Positions 31,915-43,114 are shown, counted from the stretch's first letter. The stretch: 64,000 nt of DNA from Tenodera sinensis (GCA_030765045.1 CM060967.1:124665412-124729411), one strand, 5' to 3'. Translations and numbers: made by a program. The notes: generated by a model not told the origin, from the sequence alone.

Positions 31915-32039
31915 TACACTGGCAGAGTAGCCAACTTAAGATTAACAAACACCGCTATACCAACTGGGCAGATGCCAAACTTACACTAACAAAGCACGTG
32001 AACGAAGCCAATGTGCTTTTCCTATCGATGCCAACATTC

Positions 32040-32545
32040 GACATCTCTATACATATGTACACGTATTGGACACGGTCCTTGGAATATTTCCTCACTTCTA
32101 AACTGGAACATACGTCATATTATAGCACCACTTCTTCTCCGTTTCCTCAGAAAACGTAAAATGAAACTATAATTACTAACAGCATAATAAGAACATATAT
32201 TCAAATTACATCTCATGGTACATCTACTTCTCTGCATCATCAAGGACACCAGATGTGGAAATCCAGAATCCACTGGATACATTTTTTTTTTTTTAAATTA
32301 ACGTCCTCCAACATTGTGTCATATCGGACGAATGAATGAAATGGGTGAAATGATGCTCAAATGAGCCCGATGTCCATGGAGCTTTAAGTTACCCGACATT
32401 CGTCTTCTCAGGGTAGGGAAAACCTTACCCGGATAACTTACCCTAAGCGAGATTCGAACTCGCGACCTCTTGAACGTGAGGCAGACACGCTAACCATCAC
32501 GCTACCGAGGCGGGCTCCACTGGATACAGCGTCAATAAATAAACC
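32040..32545 (+). pseudogene. LINE 2 3' end, plus-strand copy, split by a SINE A
   Basis: LEYFLTSKLEHTSYY and the following 3' UTR (ATCAAGGACACCAGATGTGG, GCGTCAATAAATAAACCAA) match, in inverse orientation, the 3' end of the LINE at 32592-33680. The SINE at 32281-32516 is inside it. The 5' limit is uncertain; a related frame begins at 31908. Confidence 0.65.
32281..32516 (-). mobile_element. SINE family A, copy 2 (with target duplication)
   Basis: Same tRNA-like head and body as the copy at 29393, with a shorter A tail. The 11-bp duplication CCACTGGATAC is perfect (32270-32280 and 32517-32527). Confidence 0.9.
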
Positions 32546-32591
32546 AAGAACAACTTCTTATCGATGCTTATGGTTGAATATTATTGTTGTT

Positions 32592-33680
32592 GGTTTATTT
32601 ATTGACGCTATATTCAGTGAAGTCTGGATTTCCGCATCTTGTGTCCTTGATGTTATAGAGATGTAGATGTATAATGAGATGTAGTGTGAAAATATGTTCT
32701 TATGATAGTATTATAGTTTCATTTTGCATTTTCTGATGAATCGGAGAAGTGGGGCTATATGACGTATGTTCCAGTTTAGAAGCGAGGAAATATTCCAAGG
32801 GCCGGGGCCAAAATTTGCGCATAGGTGTGAGTACAGAGTGGTGGTAATTTCTAGGGCATTGAAAGAATGTGTGATCTGCATCGCCAAACTGACCACACTC
32901 ACAGCAAGCTGTATCGCGCTTTCCGATCATAAATAAATATGACGGAGTGGGCGCTACGCCCAATTTCAATTTTGTTGCCAGGGCTATAGCGTCTTTGTCT
33001 ATATTTCCGATTGAAAACCAGGTTGGATTAGACGGTCTAGGTAGATGGAAATAATTATCGGTATGATGAGTAAGAAGTCGGACGTCATGGATGTGTATTC
33101 CTGCTGATGGATTTGGGGGAAAACTATTGGCAGCTGATTTGGCAGTTTATCTGCGTATTCATTACCTATTACATTGGAATGGCCAGGAATCCAGATCATA
33201 TATGTCGTGTTTGGCGCTGATCTAATGAATCTAGATCGTGGAAACATATTTCCCACCAATCAAGAGTAGGCTTTATTTGGAATCTAGTAAGAGTTTGTAT
33301 AGCACTGCTGGAGTCGATACAGAATAGGATTGTGGAATGATAGATATGACGTAAAGAATATAGAGCTTGGTATATTTGGTACATTTCTGTTGAATAGTTA
33401 GAAAAATAACGTGGAAGAGAGAATAAGGCGTTGGTACCCGTGGTTTGGTTGAAATATGCAGTTTCTGCCCCATGAGCAGAGAGTGATCCAACAGTATATA
33501 TAATCTGGGGGTGGGGGGTGATTGTAAAGATTGACAAAACTGGTCTAGGAAGTATACAAACTGTTTATGGCTGGTAATGTCGTATTTTTGCCAGTTAGGC
33601 AGAATAAATTTGGTTTTAGGGATCAGCTGATCATATTTGAGATAATATAAGGGAGGTCTCTTATGGGACATCCCTCCCTG
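32592..33680 (-). pseudogene. LINE 2: degraded RNase H region and 3' UTR
   Basis: Minus-strand pieces in shifting frames. YTVGSLSAHGAETAYF is the first RNase H block, with the usual Asp replaced by Val. STEMYQIYQALYSLR supplies the Glu, CIDSSSAIQTL the second Asp, and MIWIPGHSNVIGNEYADKL the last block. CCECGQFGDADHTFFQC follows as the Cys/His tail and LEYFLASKLEHTSY as the C-terminus. The 3' end reads GCGTCAATAAATAAACC(AAC)n. Several frameshifts show it is dead. Confidence 0.75.
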
Positions 33681-35865
33681 GACTGATCTGAAAGCTTTAA
33701 ATACTTTTAAATATATCGGTGTCTGCTTCCGTGATCCTATTTTGCACTGTAAACGGAAAGTAAGGCTTAGTTATAATTTAGAGAATAGCGGCGTCTCTGT
33801 GAAGAGAAAGAGTTTCGCTATAAAAGGATAGTAAGGGTTATCTGTCGTTCGGTGAAACTTTGTAGTGCTAGTTCGACGAAAACTTTCTGAGCAGCCGGTT
33901 TGCCGCCTACCCCTAAAATGAGTTTACCAATTTGATGAAGTATATGGTTGAATATTTATGTATATAGGCTTAGGTTTCTGATTAATGGGTGGTTTGTGCA
34001 GCTTTTATGTACGTATATGCTTAAGTCAATTAGCAACCATGGTTACACTAAATCATGGGAGCAAAGTGAGTGTATGTTACTTAACGATGTTTATAATTGT
34101 CCCGCTATTTACATATGTACGCGTAGGTTTCTGATTCACGGGAGCTGAGGTTAGGTTTAGTCCTTTTATATCACCTTACATTAATGAGCAACCAGTGGTT
34201 ATACGTTTATATGAACTGAAATCGAAGAAGAAGAAGAAGAAGAAGAAGAAGAAGAAGAAGAAGAAGAAGAAGAAGAAGAAGAACTACACGCAATATTTAT
34301 TAGGAGTAACGCAAAAGTGAAAATTAGCATTTAGTTTAGTTTTTTTTTTAATGTATTATATTTTTTTAAACAGAGATTTAACTTATTTTAAAGTATTCTG
34401 CACTTAAGTATTTCCTCGTGGTAAAACTGTATTGTGTATTCTGACAACCTCTATATGCTATTTTGTCAAGTGGGCTTCTCCATTAAATAATAATTAGTTA
34501 GCTTTATTCGAAAGGGAAGTACAAGCACCCAAAGGCTTGCTAATCTAACAGATTTCACTCCCTACCTATATACCTGAGGTTGCTTCTCACATCCAAGCAT
34601 GCGTAATATTCTAAACAAGGCACAGTGTACCCTCTGTATACCAGATTTTGCTAAGAAACCCTCATAAAGAGGGATTTTGGACGGGTTACGGGACCCCGAA
34701 GTGGTAACATCTACTCCAGAATCAATTCTTAAGGTACTATTATCAATATTACTATCCTTTATTAGTATTACTAATTTTATTTCGTGGAGGTATGAAAGCT
34801 GAAAAGATGAAAAAAATTTTTGTGTACTTCTTGTAATCGAAGTAGCTTTTCATTACCAATTTACACATTCGTTTTAGGTATAAGACGGATACAGTTTTTC
34901 TTCACCGTTTTTCATATCTCCGAATGTTACCAATTTTATGAAAAATTACATATCTCACGTGTGTCGCATTTCATACGCCGTTTTGTGCCCATTTTATGAG
35001 GGTTTTGTTCTGTATTATACCAGACCAATTTTTTAAGTTTATTCGTTTAATAAACTTGTTACTGTCTTATAACCAGACATTGGGGATGCTTAATCAGTTT
35101 GGCTTCAAGCTATCTACACTCAAACTATGACGTTAATACAAAAACGCTTAAACAACAGAGGCAAAGAGTCTAATAAGAATGCAAAAAACCGGTTAGAGTA
35201 CTCTATGCAAATGCAAAAGACTGTATGAGGAATAGGGATGGTTTGTTACCTACGACGTCTCTGCTTATGTCCAGTGACACTTAAATAGGCTATTTCCTTC
35301 TGTCCTGCTTTTGATGCTTCTAAATTTCTGTATTTGCTTATAAATCACCATTAGTGTTGATTTTTGTAGCTTATCGTTTTTCTAGTTACATACCTACTTA
35401 AATTGGGCTCAAGCCGATAGTCTATAGAAGAAGAAGCATTTGAAAATTCAAACCAATAACAAAGGTTTTCTAGTCCTCTTAGTGACGCGTGCGTGGAAGT
35501 CCAGTGAACATGGTGAGTTCTTTGTGTCAGAGATTATTTTGATAGAACTGAATAACATAAAATTGGAATTTCAATGTCCCGTTAACTTTCCATTGAAGTT
35601 GTGCGTGTTATTGCTTATCATAGCCACCAATTTTGCTCTGAGGTGAAATTTTGAGTAAATGGAATTGGACAAGAGGAATCGTGACTCCTTTTGCCCAAAA
35701 CTGCAATGATATTTAGGTTCACTCCATAATATTATTTTCTCTACCACGTATAGACGTATACTGATGTGAGATATTAAAGAAGGGCCACTTTTTTGCACCT
35801 CAGTATACGTACGAGGGGACTTCATAAAGCAAGTTACCCGTGATTTTGTCAGACTAATTAACTTT
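33681..35865. other. Unassigned stretch with a (GAA)n microsatellite
   Basis: Pure (AAG)n covers about 34226-34282 and resembles the A-rich tail of LINE 1 (AAG units), so it may mark another retroposon 3' end. 35735-35810 contains a TACCACGTATAGACGTATA piece like the Rep-A end palindrome. Otherwise nothing is recognised. Confidence 0.4.
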
Positions 35866-36235
35866 TACTGAATGCTGTACTATACTGCAGAGTGGGACAG
35901 ACACATGATGCCATCTTTCAACAGTCACCAAGTTTCTATCTATAACGTCCTAACAGTCGTTCAATTCTTCAGAGAAATCCGCTCTTTGATTACGGAGGCA
36001 TTCAAGGACCGTTGTGCGAACTTTATCTTTGGCAAATCTATTTCCCCACAGATGTACTCTCAGCTTGCTGGACAGATAGAAATCGCACTATACAAGATCT
36101 GGACCTTGTGCCGAATGCTTCCATACTTCTCATCTAAAACACTGAAGCAAAGCTTCTGTTATGCACGCTATTTGGGGTCTTACATCGTTGTGCAGGAGAA
36201 CAATGCTTTTGCTTAATTTCACTATGACTAGACGC
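35866..36235 (-). pseudogene. Mariner transposase C-terminal fragment
   Basis: The minus strand reads SIVLLHNDVRPQIACITEA, then WKHSAQGPDLV, a stop, CDFYLSSKLRVHLWGNRF, and later DRNLVTVERWHHVSVPL. This is the mariner pattern LLHDNARPH ... HPPYSPDLAPSDFHLFxxLKxHL ... LxxRWxKC. Stops and substitutions (N for the usual D in HDNARPH, here HND) mark a pseudogene. The open frame on the plus strand here is its shadow. Confidence 0.7.
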
Positions 36236-37074
36236 GACATTGCATTTGGTCTTTACAGCCTAGGCCTAGAATTTCGCAGTGAATCTCCTCGCAATTTCGA
36301 GGTTTTGTCCACAAGAATCATACCGTCCCACGTACAGGCCGCGCGTTAGTTCTTTACGGATGAAATTTTTAAACGAGAGGTTAGATGCGAGGGCTGCAAG
36401 TCACTCAGCTTTACGGAAAAACTGGCACACTTAAGCAGAAACTACTATCAGATACAAAGCAAATTGCAACACTTCCAGTGATGTCGGCCACGTGTATTAC
36501 AGGTATCAATCCCTGTAACTGTTTACACTTAATTAACTTGTATTTCTTATATGCCGAACATTTCTCTTTCGTTTACTTCATCTGAATTGCTGTCATTTTC
36601 ATTATCTCTCGTTAAAACACTGCCATTGGTATGAACCCTTACTGCAGTCAACTGTACTCTGTGCTTTCTTCGAAACATAAGGAAGCAGAGCTGTTTGTTA
36701 TCGTAACGTAAACTATTTGCTGACCTGTTTATAAAGGTAGGCGAGCTCACTGGATCTTCGCTGAAGGAATTCGTCAAGAACTAATGCGGGACCTATACTT
36801 CAACTTTGTCTCCAGTTGAGGCGCTATTTCGCTCGCACACTGTGATGTACCTGTTAACAGTATCGTAGCAGAACTCTTGTCTGCAGGAATTCCACAACAT
36901 TAACTCTAATCCGACAAAATGTCATTCTTGTTGCGCGATGGTCTTAGCGTAGGACTACATGTCTAACTTACTTTTTGAAGTATTCTCATAATAAGTAGAG
37001 AAAGTACTACATTCTTCTAAAAGGTTAAATGTCGAGATACCACTAAAAATGCACTTTTGAGACTGCCTGAATAA
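36236..37074. other. Unassigned stretch
   Basis: May include more 5' mariner sequence up to ~36340. A short piece at 36985-37075 repeats the Rep-A palindromic end (AAGTAGAGAAAGTACTACATT) next to copy 8, suggesting a truncated second copy. Nothing else recognised. Confidence 0.35.
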
Positions 37075-37935
37075 AAAATCTGATGTGTTGCACTCACATG
37101 ACTGTCTCTACTCTTGTACTAACCATTCCTGCGAACTCTTATCCCTAAATCTTCGTCGTGTTAGTTGAGATAAACATTTGTAGAAAGTATCTTATTTGCT
37201 TATTTCTTAGTAGGTAGAAGGAGAATATGGGAATGCACTAGGCTTTGAGCAATAGTCAAATGTTTTGAAGCTTTCAAATTCCGTTCTCTTTGCACGGTTA
37301 ACATATGAAAACTGGAATAACGATGTTCCATTTGATAGAAGATAAGTTATCCAAACCTCATACAAATAACAAGGAATATCTCCGAAATGGTTCACTCTGC
37401 AAAAAAGAATATTTAGACATAAATTGAGTATTTTAGCAAGTACATTTGTGTATGCTAAGATTTGCTCTATCTCTAATGGTTTACCAGCTATGCAAAAGCT
37501 GTCCAGAGAAAATACGACTACAGGGGCAATAGCCAGAAAATTCTAGATAAACATTTCATTTGTCACAAAAATATCTGAAACAAATGGCATTTTAAACAAA
37601 ATCGTTAGAGCCATTTTCAAAAAAATAAACATTTTCGAAAAGTTTTCCATGTAAAGGGTAGTTTAGTGTGTAGGAATTTTCTTCAAAATCTTCGTGTCGC
37701 ATCCCTGAAAGACATTGAACTTAAATACCAACTTTGGTTTTTAACCGACTTTTCGTTTTTGAGTTATGCTGTCCACGGGCTGACAGTCACACAAACTTAC
37801 ACACGGAGTTTTTTCTAAAAATGCTTTTTGGATTCAGGGGCCTCAAAACATATATTTCCGGTGAAATCTAGACACCGAATTTTTGGCGGAATACAATACT
37901 TCCTCTACTTTACTATACGTAGTAGAGAAAGTAAA
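37075..37935 (-). repeat. Rep-A copy 8, near complete
   Basis: Runs from AATCTGATGTGTTGCACTCA to the palindrome TTTACTATACGTAGTAGAGA with all landmarks in order. With copy 6 it best defines both ends. Immediately after it, 37936-38010 holds a short plus-oriented Rep-A piece. Confidence 0.85.
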
Positions 37936-38010
37936 AAAGCAGCTTTAGAAAAAGTCTGTGTGCTATAGTCTGTGTGAACAGCATAACTCAAAAACGAAAA
38001 GTCGGTTAAA

Positions 38011-38578
38011 TACAACATAGTATATAGGTGAAGCAGGGGAGGGTTGAGACCATAAAATATACTTTTTGCAATACTTGATATGTAAGTTAAGCATTTTTAA
38101 TACATATTTGGTAGTGTAAGCGAAATTTACCATTCATTTATCAATTTCCATAGCAACAGGGCTAAAACTGGTCATTAATACTTACGGTACCATTAGGAAA
38201 TGACGTCACGTCCAAAAGTATGTTAACCTAAAAGTAAGTTATTGACGAATCCTTAGCAAAATAGACAAACGTATGAATTATTTATTGAAATATTAAAGGT
38301 GCAATTGGACATGTTAACATTAAGAAGCGATTCAATTCTTTTTATTTCTTCAGTACATCTTGAGGTAGAACCTCTATTTTCACAAGAAATGTACAAATTA
38401 TTAGGTCTATCTGAGACAAAAGAAGGCTTTGCCCATATAATTTATATGTAGCATTTCATTTGTTCACATTGAGAATTCATTATTTCGTGATGTCTAATAA
38501 GGTGTGGAAAAGCAATTTTGATTTATTATTGGCCCTGCGGACCTCGTATTCCCAAAATGCGTTCTCGACCTGATAAGC
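38011..38578. other. Unassigned AT-rich stretch
   Basis: No gene or repeat recognised between Rep-A scraps and the SINE C. Confidence 0.4.
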
Positions 38579-38591
38579 ATCACTTACAGTT

Positions 38592-38816
38592 TGAGAGGTA
38601 GAACTGGAACTTAAAAATTCAATGCCACAACTGGGATTTGAACCACAGACCTTCCGCTTACCGGGCGGATGCTCTACCACTGAGCTATTGTGACAAACTG
38701 CCAGAATGGCATTAAATTCTCAAACCAGTTCGTATTTCTCCTGGTAAACTTTGCCCACACATGGCTTGTGTGTTTAAAAACACCAACAGTAAGTTTGTTG
38801 GCATAAATAAATAATA
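38592..38816 (+). mobile_element. SINE family C, full copy with 13-bp target duplication
   Basis: TGAGAGGTAGAACTGGAACT head; the antisense tRNA-like centre reads, on minus, ATAGCTCAGTGGTAGAGCAT and GTCTGTGGTTCAAATCCCAG. The tail is CACACATGGCTTGTGTGTTT ... GTTGGCATAAATAAATAATA. ATCACTTACAGTT is duplicated perfectly at 38579-38591 and 38817-38829. This is the reference for the foldback forms at 14131 and 51515. Confidence 0.85.
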
Positions 38817-38980
38817 ATCACTTACAGTTCTTAATGCGCAATATACCCACTATAACTTTTTTAATTATGTTTGTTTTCTTGGGTGGAATGCAATATTTCC
38901 ACCCAAAAATTAGATGTCGAAATTTCACCGGAAATGTTTTGAGGTCCCCTGAATAAAAAAAAGCATTTTTAGAACAAGGC

Positions 38981-39010
<30 letters not shown>

Positions 39011-39013
<3 letters not shown>

Positions 39014-39208
39014 GTTGTTGTTGTAGTGTTTAACGCCCGCTTTTACTACTACGGCACCGCAGGCGGTGACACTGATGATACATGAAGATGGAGCACCGGT
39101 GGAATGAAATGGCGGGGGAAACCGGAGTACCCGGAGAAAACCCGCCCTGACGCCGCTTCGTCCACCACGAATACCACATGCGGGTCCCTGGGATCGAACC
39201 CGGGCCGC

Positions 39209-39211
<3 letters not shown>
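39011..39211 (-). mobile_element. SINE family B, 5'-truncated, inside (GT)n
   Basis: Minus strand: GCCCGGGTTCGATCCCAGGG (box B), GCATGTGGTATTCGTGGTGG, ACTCCGGTTTCCCCCGCCAT, tail GTTAAACACTACAACAACAA. Box A is lacking. It splits a (GT)n run (38984-39010 and 39212-39298). Confidence 0.75.

Positions 39212-39298
<87 letters not shown>
39212..39298 (+). repeat. (GT)n microsatellite, ~43 units
   Basis: Pure GT repeat at the site where Rep-A copies carry a short GT run just before CTGTCAGTCTGTGAACAGCA. Confidence 0.95.
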
Positions 39299-39299
<1 letters not shown>

Positions 39300-39696
39300 A
39301 GTCAGTCTGTGAACAGCATAACTCAAAACCGAAAAGTCGGTTAAAAGCCAAAGTTGGTATATAAGTTTATTGTCTTTCAAGGATGCGACACGAAGATTTT
39401 GAAGAAAATTTCTCCACCCTAAACTACCCCTTACATATAAACTTTTTCGAAAATTTTTATTTATTTTTTTTTTTTTTTTTGAAAATGGCTCAAACGATTT
39501 TGATTAATATGCCATAAGTTTAAGATATTTTATGACAAATGAAATGTATATCCTGACTTTTCTGGTTATAGCCCATGTAGTCCTGTTTACTCTGGATGAC
39601 TTTTGCACCACTGGTAAACCATAGGAGATAGACCAAATCTTACTACACAGAAAATGTATATGTTGCTAAATCACACAATTTATGTACAAACTTTTT

Positions 39697-39728
<32 letters not shown>

Positions 39729-39891
39729 GCGGGTAGAGTGAACTATTTCGGAGATATTCCTTGTTATTTTTGTGAGTTTTGGAAAACTCAAACTTTAGTG
39801 AAATGGAAGATCGTGATTCATTTTTTATATCTTAGCCCTGCAAAGAACAGAATCTCAAAGCTTTTTAAAACATTTGATTATCACTCAAAGC

Positions 39892-40091
39892 GTGCCGGCA
39901 TGGGTGGCTCAGTTGGTTGCTGATCCCAAGGTCACGTGTTCAAATCCGGCCCAGACCGATGATTTTTAAGTGTGCTTGAAAACGACAGCTCCATGTCAGT
40001 AGATTTACTGGCATATAAAAGAACTCCTGCGGATAATATTGCGACACACCGGCGACGCTGACGTGATCCTGGCAGCTGACAGCGTCGTTAT

Positions 40092-40167
<76 letters not shown>

Positions 40168-40173
40168 TTTTTG
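39892..40173 (+). mobile_element. SINE family E, copy 2, with (TA)n tail
   Basis: Head GTGCCGGCATGGGTGGCTCA (box A region) and GTCACGTGTTCAAATCCGGC (box B), then the same body as 28245. It ends in a long (TA)n (about 40099-40160) and a T run. CTCAAAGC is repeated at 39884-39891 and 40174-40181, matching the interrupted Rep-A sequence. Confidence 0.85.
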
Positions 40174-40287
40174 CTCAAAGCCTACTGTATTTCCATATTC
40201 CCCTTGTACCTACAAGAAAATAAACAATATGATAATTTCTGAAAATGTTTATCTCGGCTAACACGAAGAAGATAAAGGAATAGGAGT

Positions 40288-42967
40288 CAGGGGCGGCTGT
40301 TTAGGGGCGGTAGGTGAAGTGGCACTTCACCAGTATTTGTATCTTGCCACACTTATTTTTAAAATGTTTTTATCTTCACAGGTATGTGGGTTTTTACTAC
40401 CTATTTTTGTACTGCGCGGTGCTGTGCTGTAGAGGCAAGCACGCATTCTTACCTAGGTGTTCTGTGATTCTTACCTGCTTGCCGCGGACTCGAACTGAAA
40501 ATTGAATTCTCCTGTTCAACCTCAGAGAGACGGAGCCAGATCGAGCTTACTGCATGGTTGCTATAGCAACCGTGACGTCACCCGCTTAAGTTTGTGGAGG
40601 GGGCATTAAGTGAAGTAGACGGAGCTCTTTCTCGTCGTCTCTTCCTGGCTGTGAAACACGTGAAGTTCATTATTGTTTGCGTTTAGTGCAGTAATGTTTA
40701 AATATGAATCCTGCTTATGATATAGTGTGTATTTTATTAGAAACACATTTTTCACTGTGGAAAGACGAAGATAAGAAAGAAGTTTTAAATTGTGGGCGCC
40801 CTACGGAATCTCTACAAATACGTGGTATGAAAGAAGTGAAACATTCAGGGAAATGCTACAATCTTAGTTTCAAACAATCGTGGTTTGTGGAATTTCCATG
40901 GTTGTGCTCCTCACCAACTCTGCAGAAATTGTTTTGTTGGCCATGCTTGCTTTTTAGCAAAAAAAGCAACGTTTGGAATAGAGAAGGATTTGCTACGTTG
41001 TTGAATATAACACGTTCATTGCACAAACACTCGGATTCGTCAGAGCATTTAAAATGCCTGATCAATTTGAAAACTTTTGGAAGGAATCGAAATACAATTT
41101 CAGATGCACTAAAAGAGAATACTAGACTGTATACCGTGCAGTTCAATGAAAATGTACGTCTGAACAGGCTTTTCCTGCAGTTAGTGATTGATGCAGTACT
41201 CTATTTAAGTAAGCAAGAATTAGCATTCCGCGGTCGCGAGGAAATAGCAGGCTCAATTAATTGTGGAAATTTTAAGGAACTGCTGATGTTGCTAGTGTCT
41301 AGGAGTCCTATAGAAATACAGAACCAATATTCTAAGATAAAAAGTGTGTTCAGTAGCGAATCTAAAAGTATACAAAATGAACTATTGGACTGTATTTCGG
41401 ACTACATCAATGCATTTGTGAAAACTGAATTGGAAACTGTTGATTTTTTTTCTGTCCAAGTAGATGATGCAACAGATATTACACGGGTATCTCAGTGTTC
41501 TGTAATAGTGAGGTACGTTAATGCTGAAGGATCTGTTGTGGAGCGTTTCTTAGGTTTCTACGATGTAAGTGCCGATAGAACATCAGAAACTCTGTTTATT
41601 TTATTGGACAACATCTTGGAACCATTTGGCTACAAACAGAAATTAGTAGGACAGTGCTATGATGGTGCCAGCGTGATGTCTGGCCATTTAAATGGACTCC
41701 AGAAAAAAATTAAAGAAAAAGCTCCTTTTGCAGTAGTTGTACACTGTTTTGCACATCATCTAAATTTAGTCTTGCAACAGAGTTGCAAAAAGATACGACA
41801 GTGTCGTATGTTTTTTTCTTCGATTACTCGAATGCCTGCCTTTTTCCATCACACAGCAAAGAGAACCTACGCAATTACTTCTGTATCAGGACCACACATT
41901 TCAACTGTAACACCTGTCCGCTGGAGCTCCAACTCAGAATTGTTGCGTGTAATTGTGGATGACTGGGAAAAGTTGAAGGAAATTTTTGAAGCCATAATTG
42001 CCTGTGAACAGTCTGACGATAACTCCACTCTGCTTGCCAGAGGCTTTCTGAACGACATGAACAGTTTTGAATTTGCGTTTCTTGCAGTAGTGTTTCATGA
42101 CGTATTTTATTTGACAGATATGTTGTTCGATGTTTTGCAGAAGAGGTCACTGGATGTGAACTACTGCGTATCAGAAATAAGGGCCACTTGCGATATTGTA
42201 AGAAACAAGAGGAATGAACAGTGTTTTTCAATTATGTTTGAAAAAGCCAGCAAAATGGTGGATATGCGCCTCTCACGAGAGCACAATTCCCTTTCCCAGG
42301 ATGAACGTATTCGAACGTGTCGAGCTTTGTATTACGAAATTCTGGATCACGTTTTAATGGAAATGAATGAGAGATTTCGTGATTGTGAAAAAATGCAATT
42401 TGTTTGTCTGGCCGATACTACAAAATTTGAAGAATACCACAAATGTTTTCCTTCAAGTGCACTTGAAAACTTGCAAAATTTCTTTGGGCCTGTATTTCCC
42501 AAAACAGAACGTTTAAGAAATGAACTTTCTATTGTGTATGCCAATGACAAGTACAGAACTATTTCCACCGGAAAGATGTTAGAAATGCTTAATGTGGATA
42601 AGGACATATTTACAGATACTTATAAGCTGTTCTCCCTTATTCTGTCAATCTCTTCTACTACAGCATCCGTCGAACAAAGCTTTTCTTGTCTAAGGCGTAT
42701 AAAAACTTACCTGAGGAATGCAACGCCAGAAGAGAGACTTTCTTTAGCGAATATTTCGATTCAGAAAGAACTTCTAGTGCAATTAATAAAAACGCAGCCT
42801 TTCTATGAAGACATCACCGACAAGTTTGCAGCCTTAAAGGATCGAAGGATTGATTTGGTGTACAAGAAATAGGTCAGTACAATTATTAAAATAATATTTA
42901 TAAATATAGGTATACTTTTCTTTCCCACTAACTCTTCACCTAATTTCCTAGCCACGAGCCGCCACTG
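40288..42967 (+). mobile_element. hAT-superfamily transposon, apparently complete (2.68 kb)
   Basis: The ends are short imperfect inverted repeats: left CAGGGGCGGCTGTTTAGGGG, right (complement) CAGTGGCGGCTCGTGGCTAG. The 8-bp flanks ATAGGAGT (40280-40287) and ATGGGAGT (42968-42975) differ by one base, the duplication size expected for hAT. The interrupted sequence is the GAATAGGAGTTTGTAAG part of Rep-A. A single long transposase gene fills the element. Confidence 0.88.
40704..42872 (+). CDS. hAT transposase (ZMYM1 / DUF4371 type), uninterrupted 722 codons
   Basis: A TTF-type zinc finger lies at residues ~55-118 (FVEFPWLCSS, KLFCWPCLLF, SLHKHSDSSEH). The DUF4371-like, RNase H-fold core follows: VQVDDATDIT (residues 252-260, first Asp), GQCYDGASVMSG (317-326, second Asp), HCFAHHLNLVLQ (347-358, the CxxH motif) and VRWSSNSELL (405-414). 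At the end STTASVEQSFSCLRRIK (651-667) holds the catalytic Glu of hAT, followed by the dimerisation segment to ~690. From family knowledge these enzymes cut and paste DNA with 8-bp duplications; similar proteins are often annotated zinc finger MYM-type 1-like. No stop or frameshift. The start has little Kozak support, but the finger begins soon after. Confidence 0.92.
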   Translation: MNPAYDIVCILLETHFSLWKDEDKKEVLNCGRPTESLQIRGMKEVKHSGKCYNLSFKQSWFVEFPWLCSSPTLQKLFCWPCLLFSKKSNVWNREGFATLLNITRSLHKHSDSSEHLKCLINLKTFGRNRNTISDALKENTRLYTVQFNENVRLNRLFLQLVIDAVLYLSKQELAFRGREEIAGSINCGNFKELLMLLVSRSPIEIQNQYSKIKSVFSSESKSIQNELLDCISDYINAFVKTELETVDFFSVQVDDATDITRVSQCSVIVRYVNAEGSVVERFLGFYDVSADRTSETLFILLDNILEPFGYKQKLVGQCYDGASVMSGHLNGLQKKIKEKAPFAVVVHCFAHHLNLVLQQSCKKIRQCRMFFSSITRMPAFFHHTAKRTYAITSVSGPHISTVTPVRWSSNSELLRVIVDDWEKLKEIFEAIIACEQSDDNSTLLARGFLNDMNSFEFAFLAVVFHDVFYLTDMLFDVLQKRSLDVNYCVSEIRATCDIVRNKRNEQCFSIMFEKASKMVDMRLSREHNSLSQDERIRTCRALYYEILDHVLMEMNERFRDCEKMQFVCLADTTKFEEYHKCFPSSALENLQNFFGPVFPKTERLRNELSIVYANDKYRTISTGKMLEMLNVDKDIFTDTYKLFSLILSISSTTASVEQSFSCLRRIKTYLRNATPEERLSLANISIQKELLVQLIKTQPFYEDITDKFAALKDRRIDLVYKK

Positions 42968-43114
42968 ATGGGAGTTTGTAAGAATGGTTGTACAAGATTA
43001 GAGAAAATCATGTGAGTGCAACACATCAGATTTCACTTAGTTTAACTCTGAAAATTAGTCTTATTTTAGATAGTTACCAAGCGGTTTCTTTTAATGTAAG
43101 AAGGGCAACAAAAA

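Larger units (their letters stand above)
38885..43030 (+). repeat. Rep-A copy 9, host to nested insertions
   Basis: Plus copy starting CAATATTTCCACCCAAAAAT. It is interrupted by a (GT)n expansion plus SINE B (38984-39298), SINE E (39892-40173) and the hAT element (40288-42967). It resumes at GGAGTTTGTAAGAATGGT and ends AGTGCAACACATCAGATTTC. The order of insertions can be read from this nest. Confidence 0.85.

Noticed and set aside
32449..32516. Functional tRNA genes at the several box A/box B sites
   Set aside because: Each has a SINE body, A-rich tail or target duplication, or lacks a full cloverleaf; none looks like a working tRNA.
35872..36216. 114-codon plus-strand frame
   Set aside because: It is the antisense shadow of a mariner transposase fragment on the minus strand.
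39212..40160. (GT)n and (TA)n arrays as CRISPR-like or satellite arrays
   Set aside because: They are simple dinucleotide repeats without spacers; they belong to Rep-A and a SINE tail.
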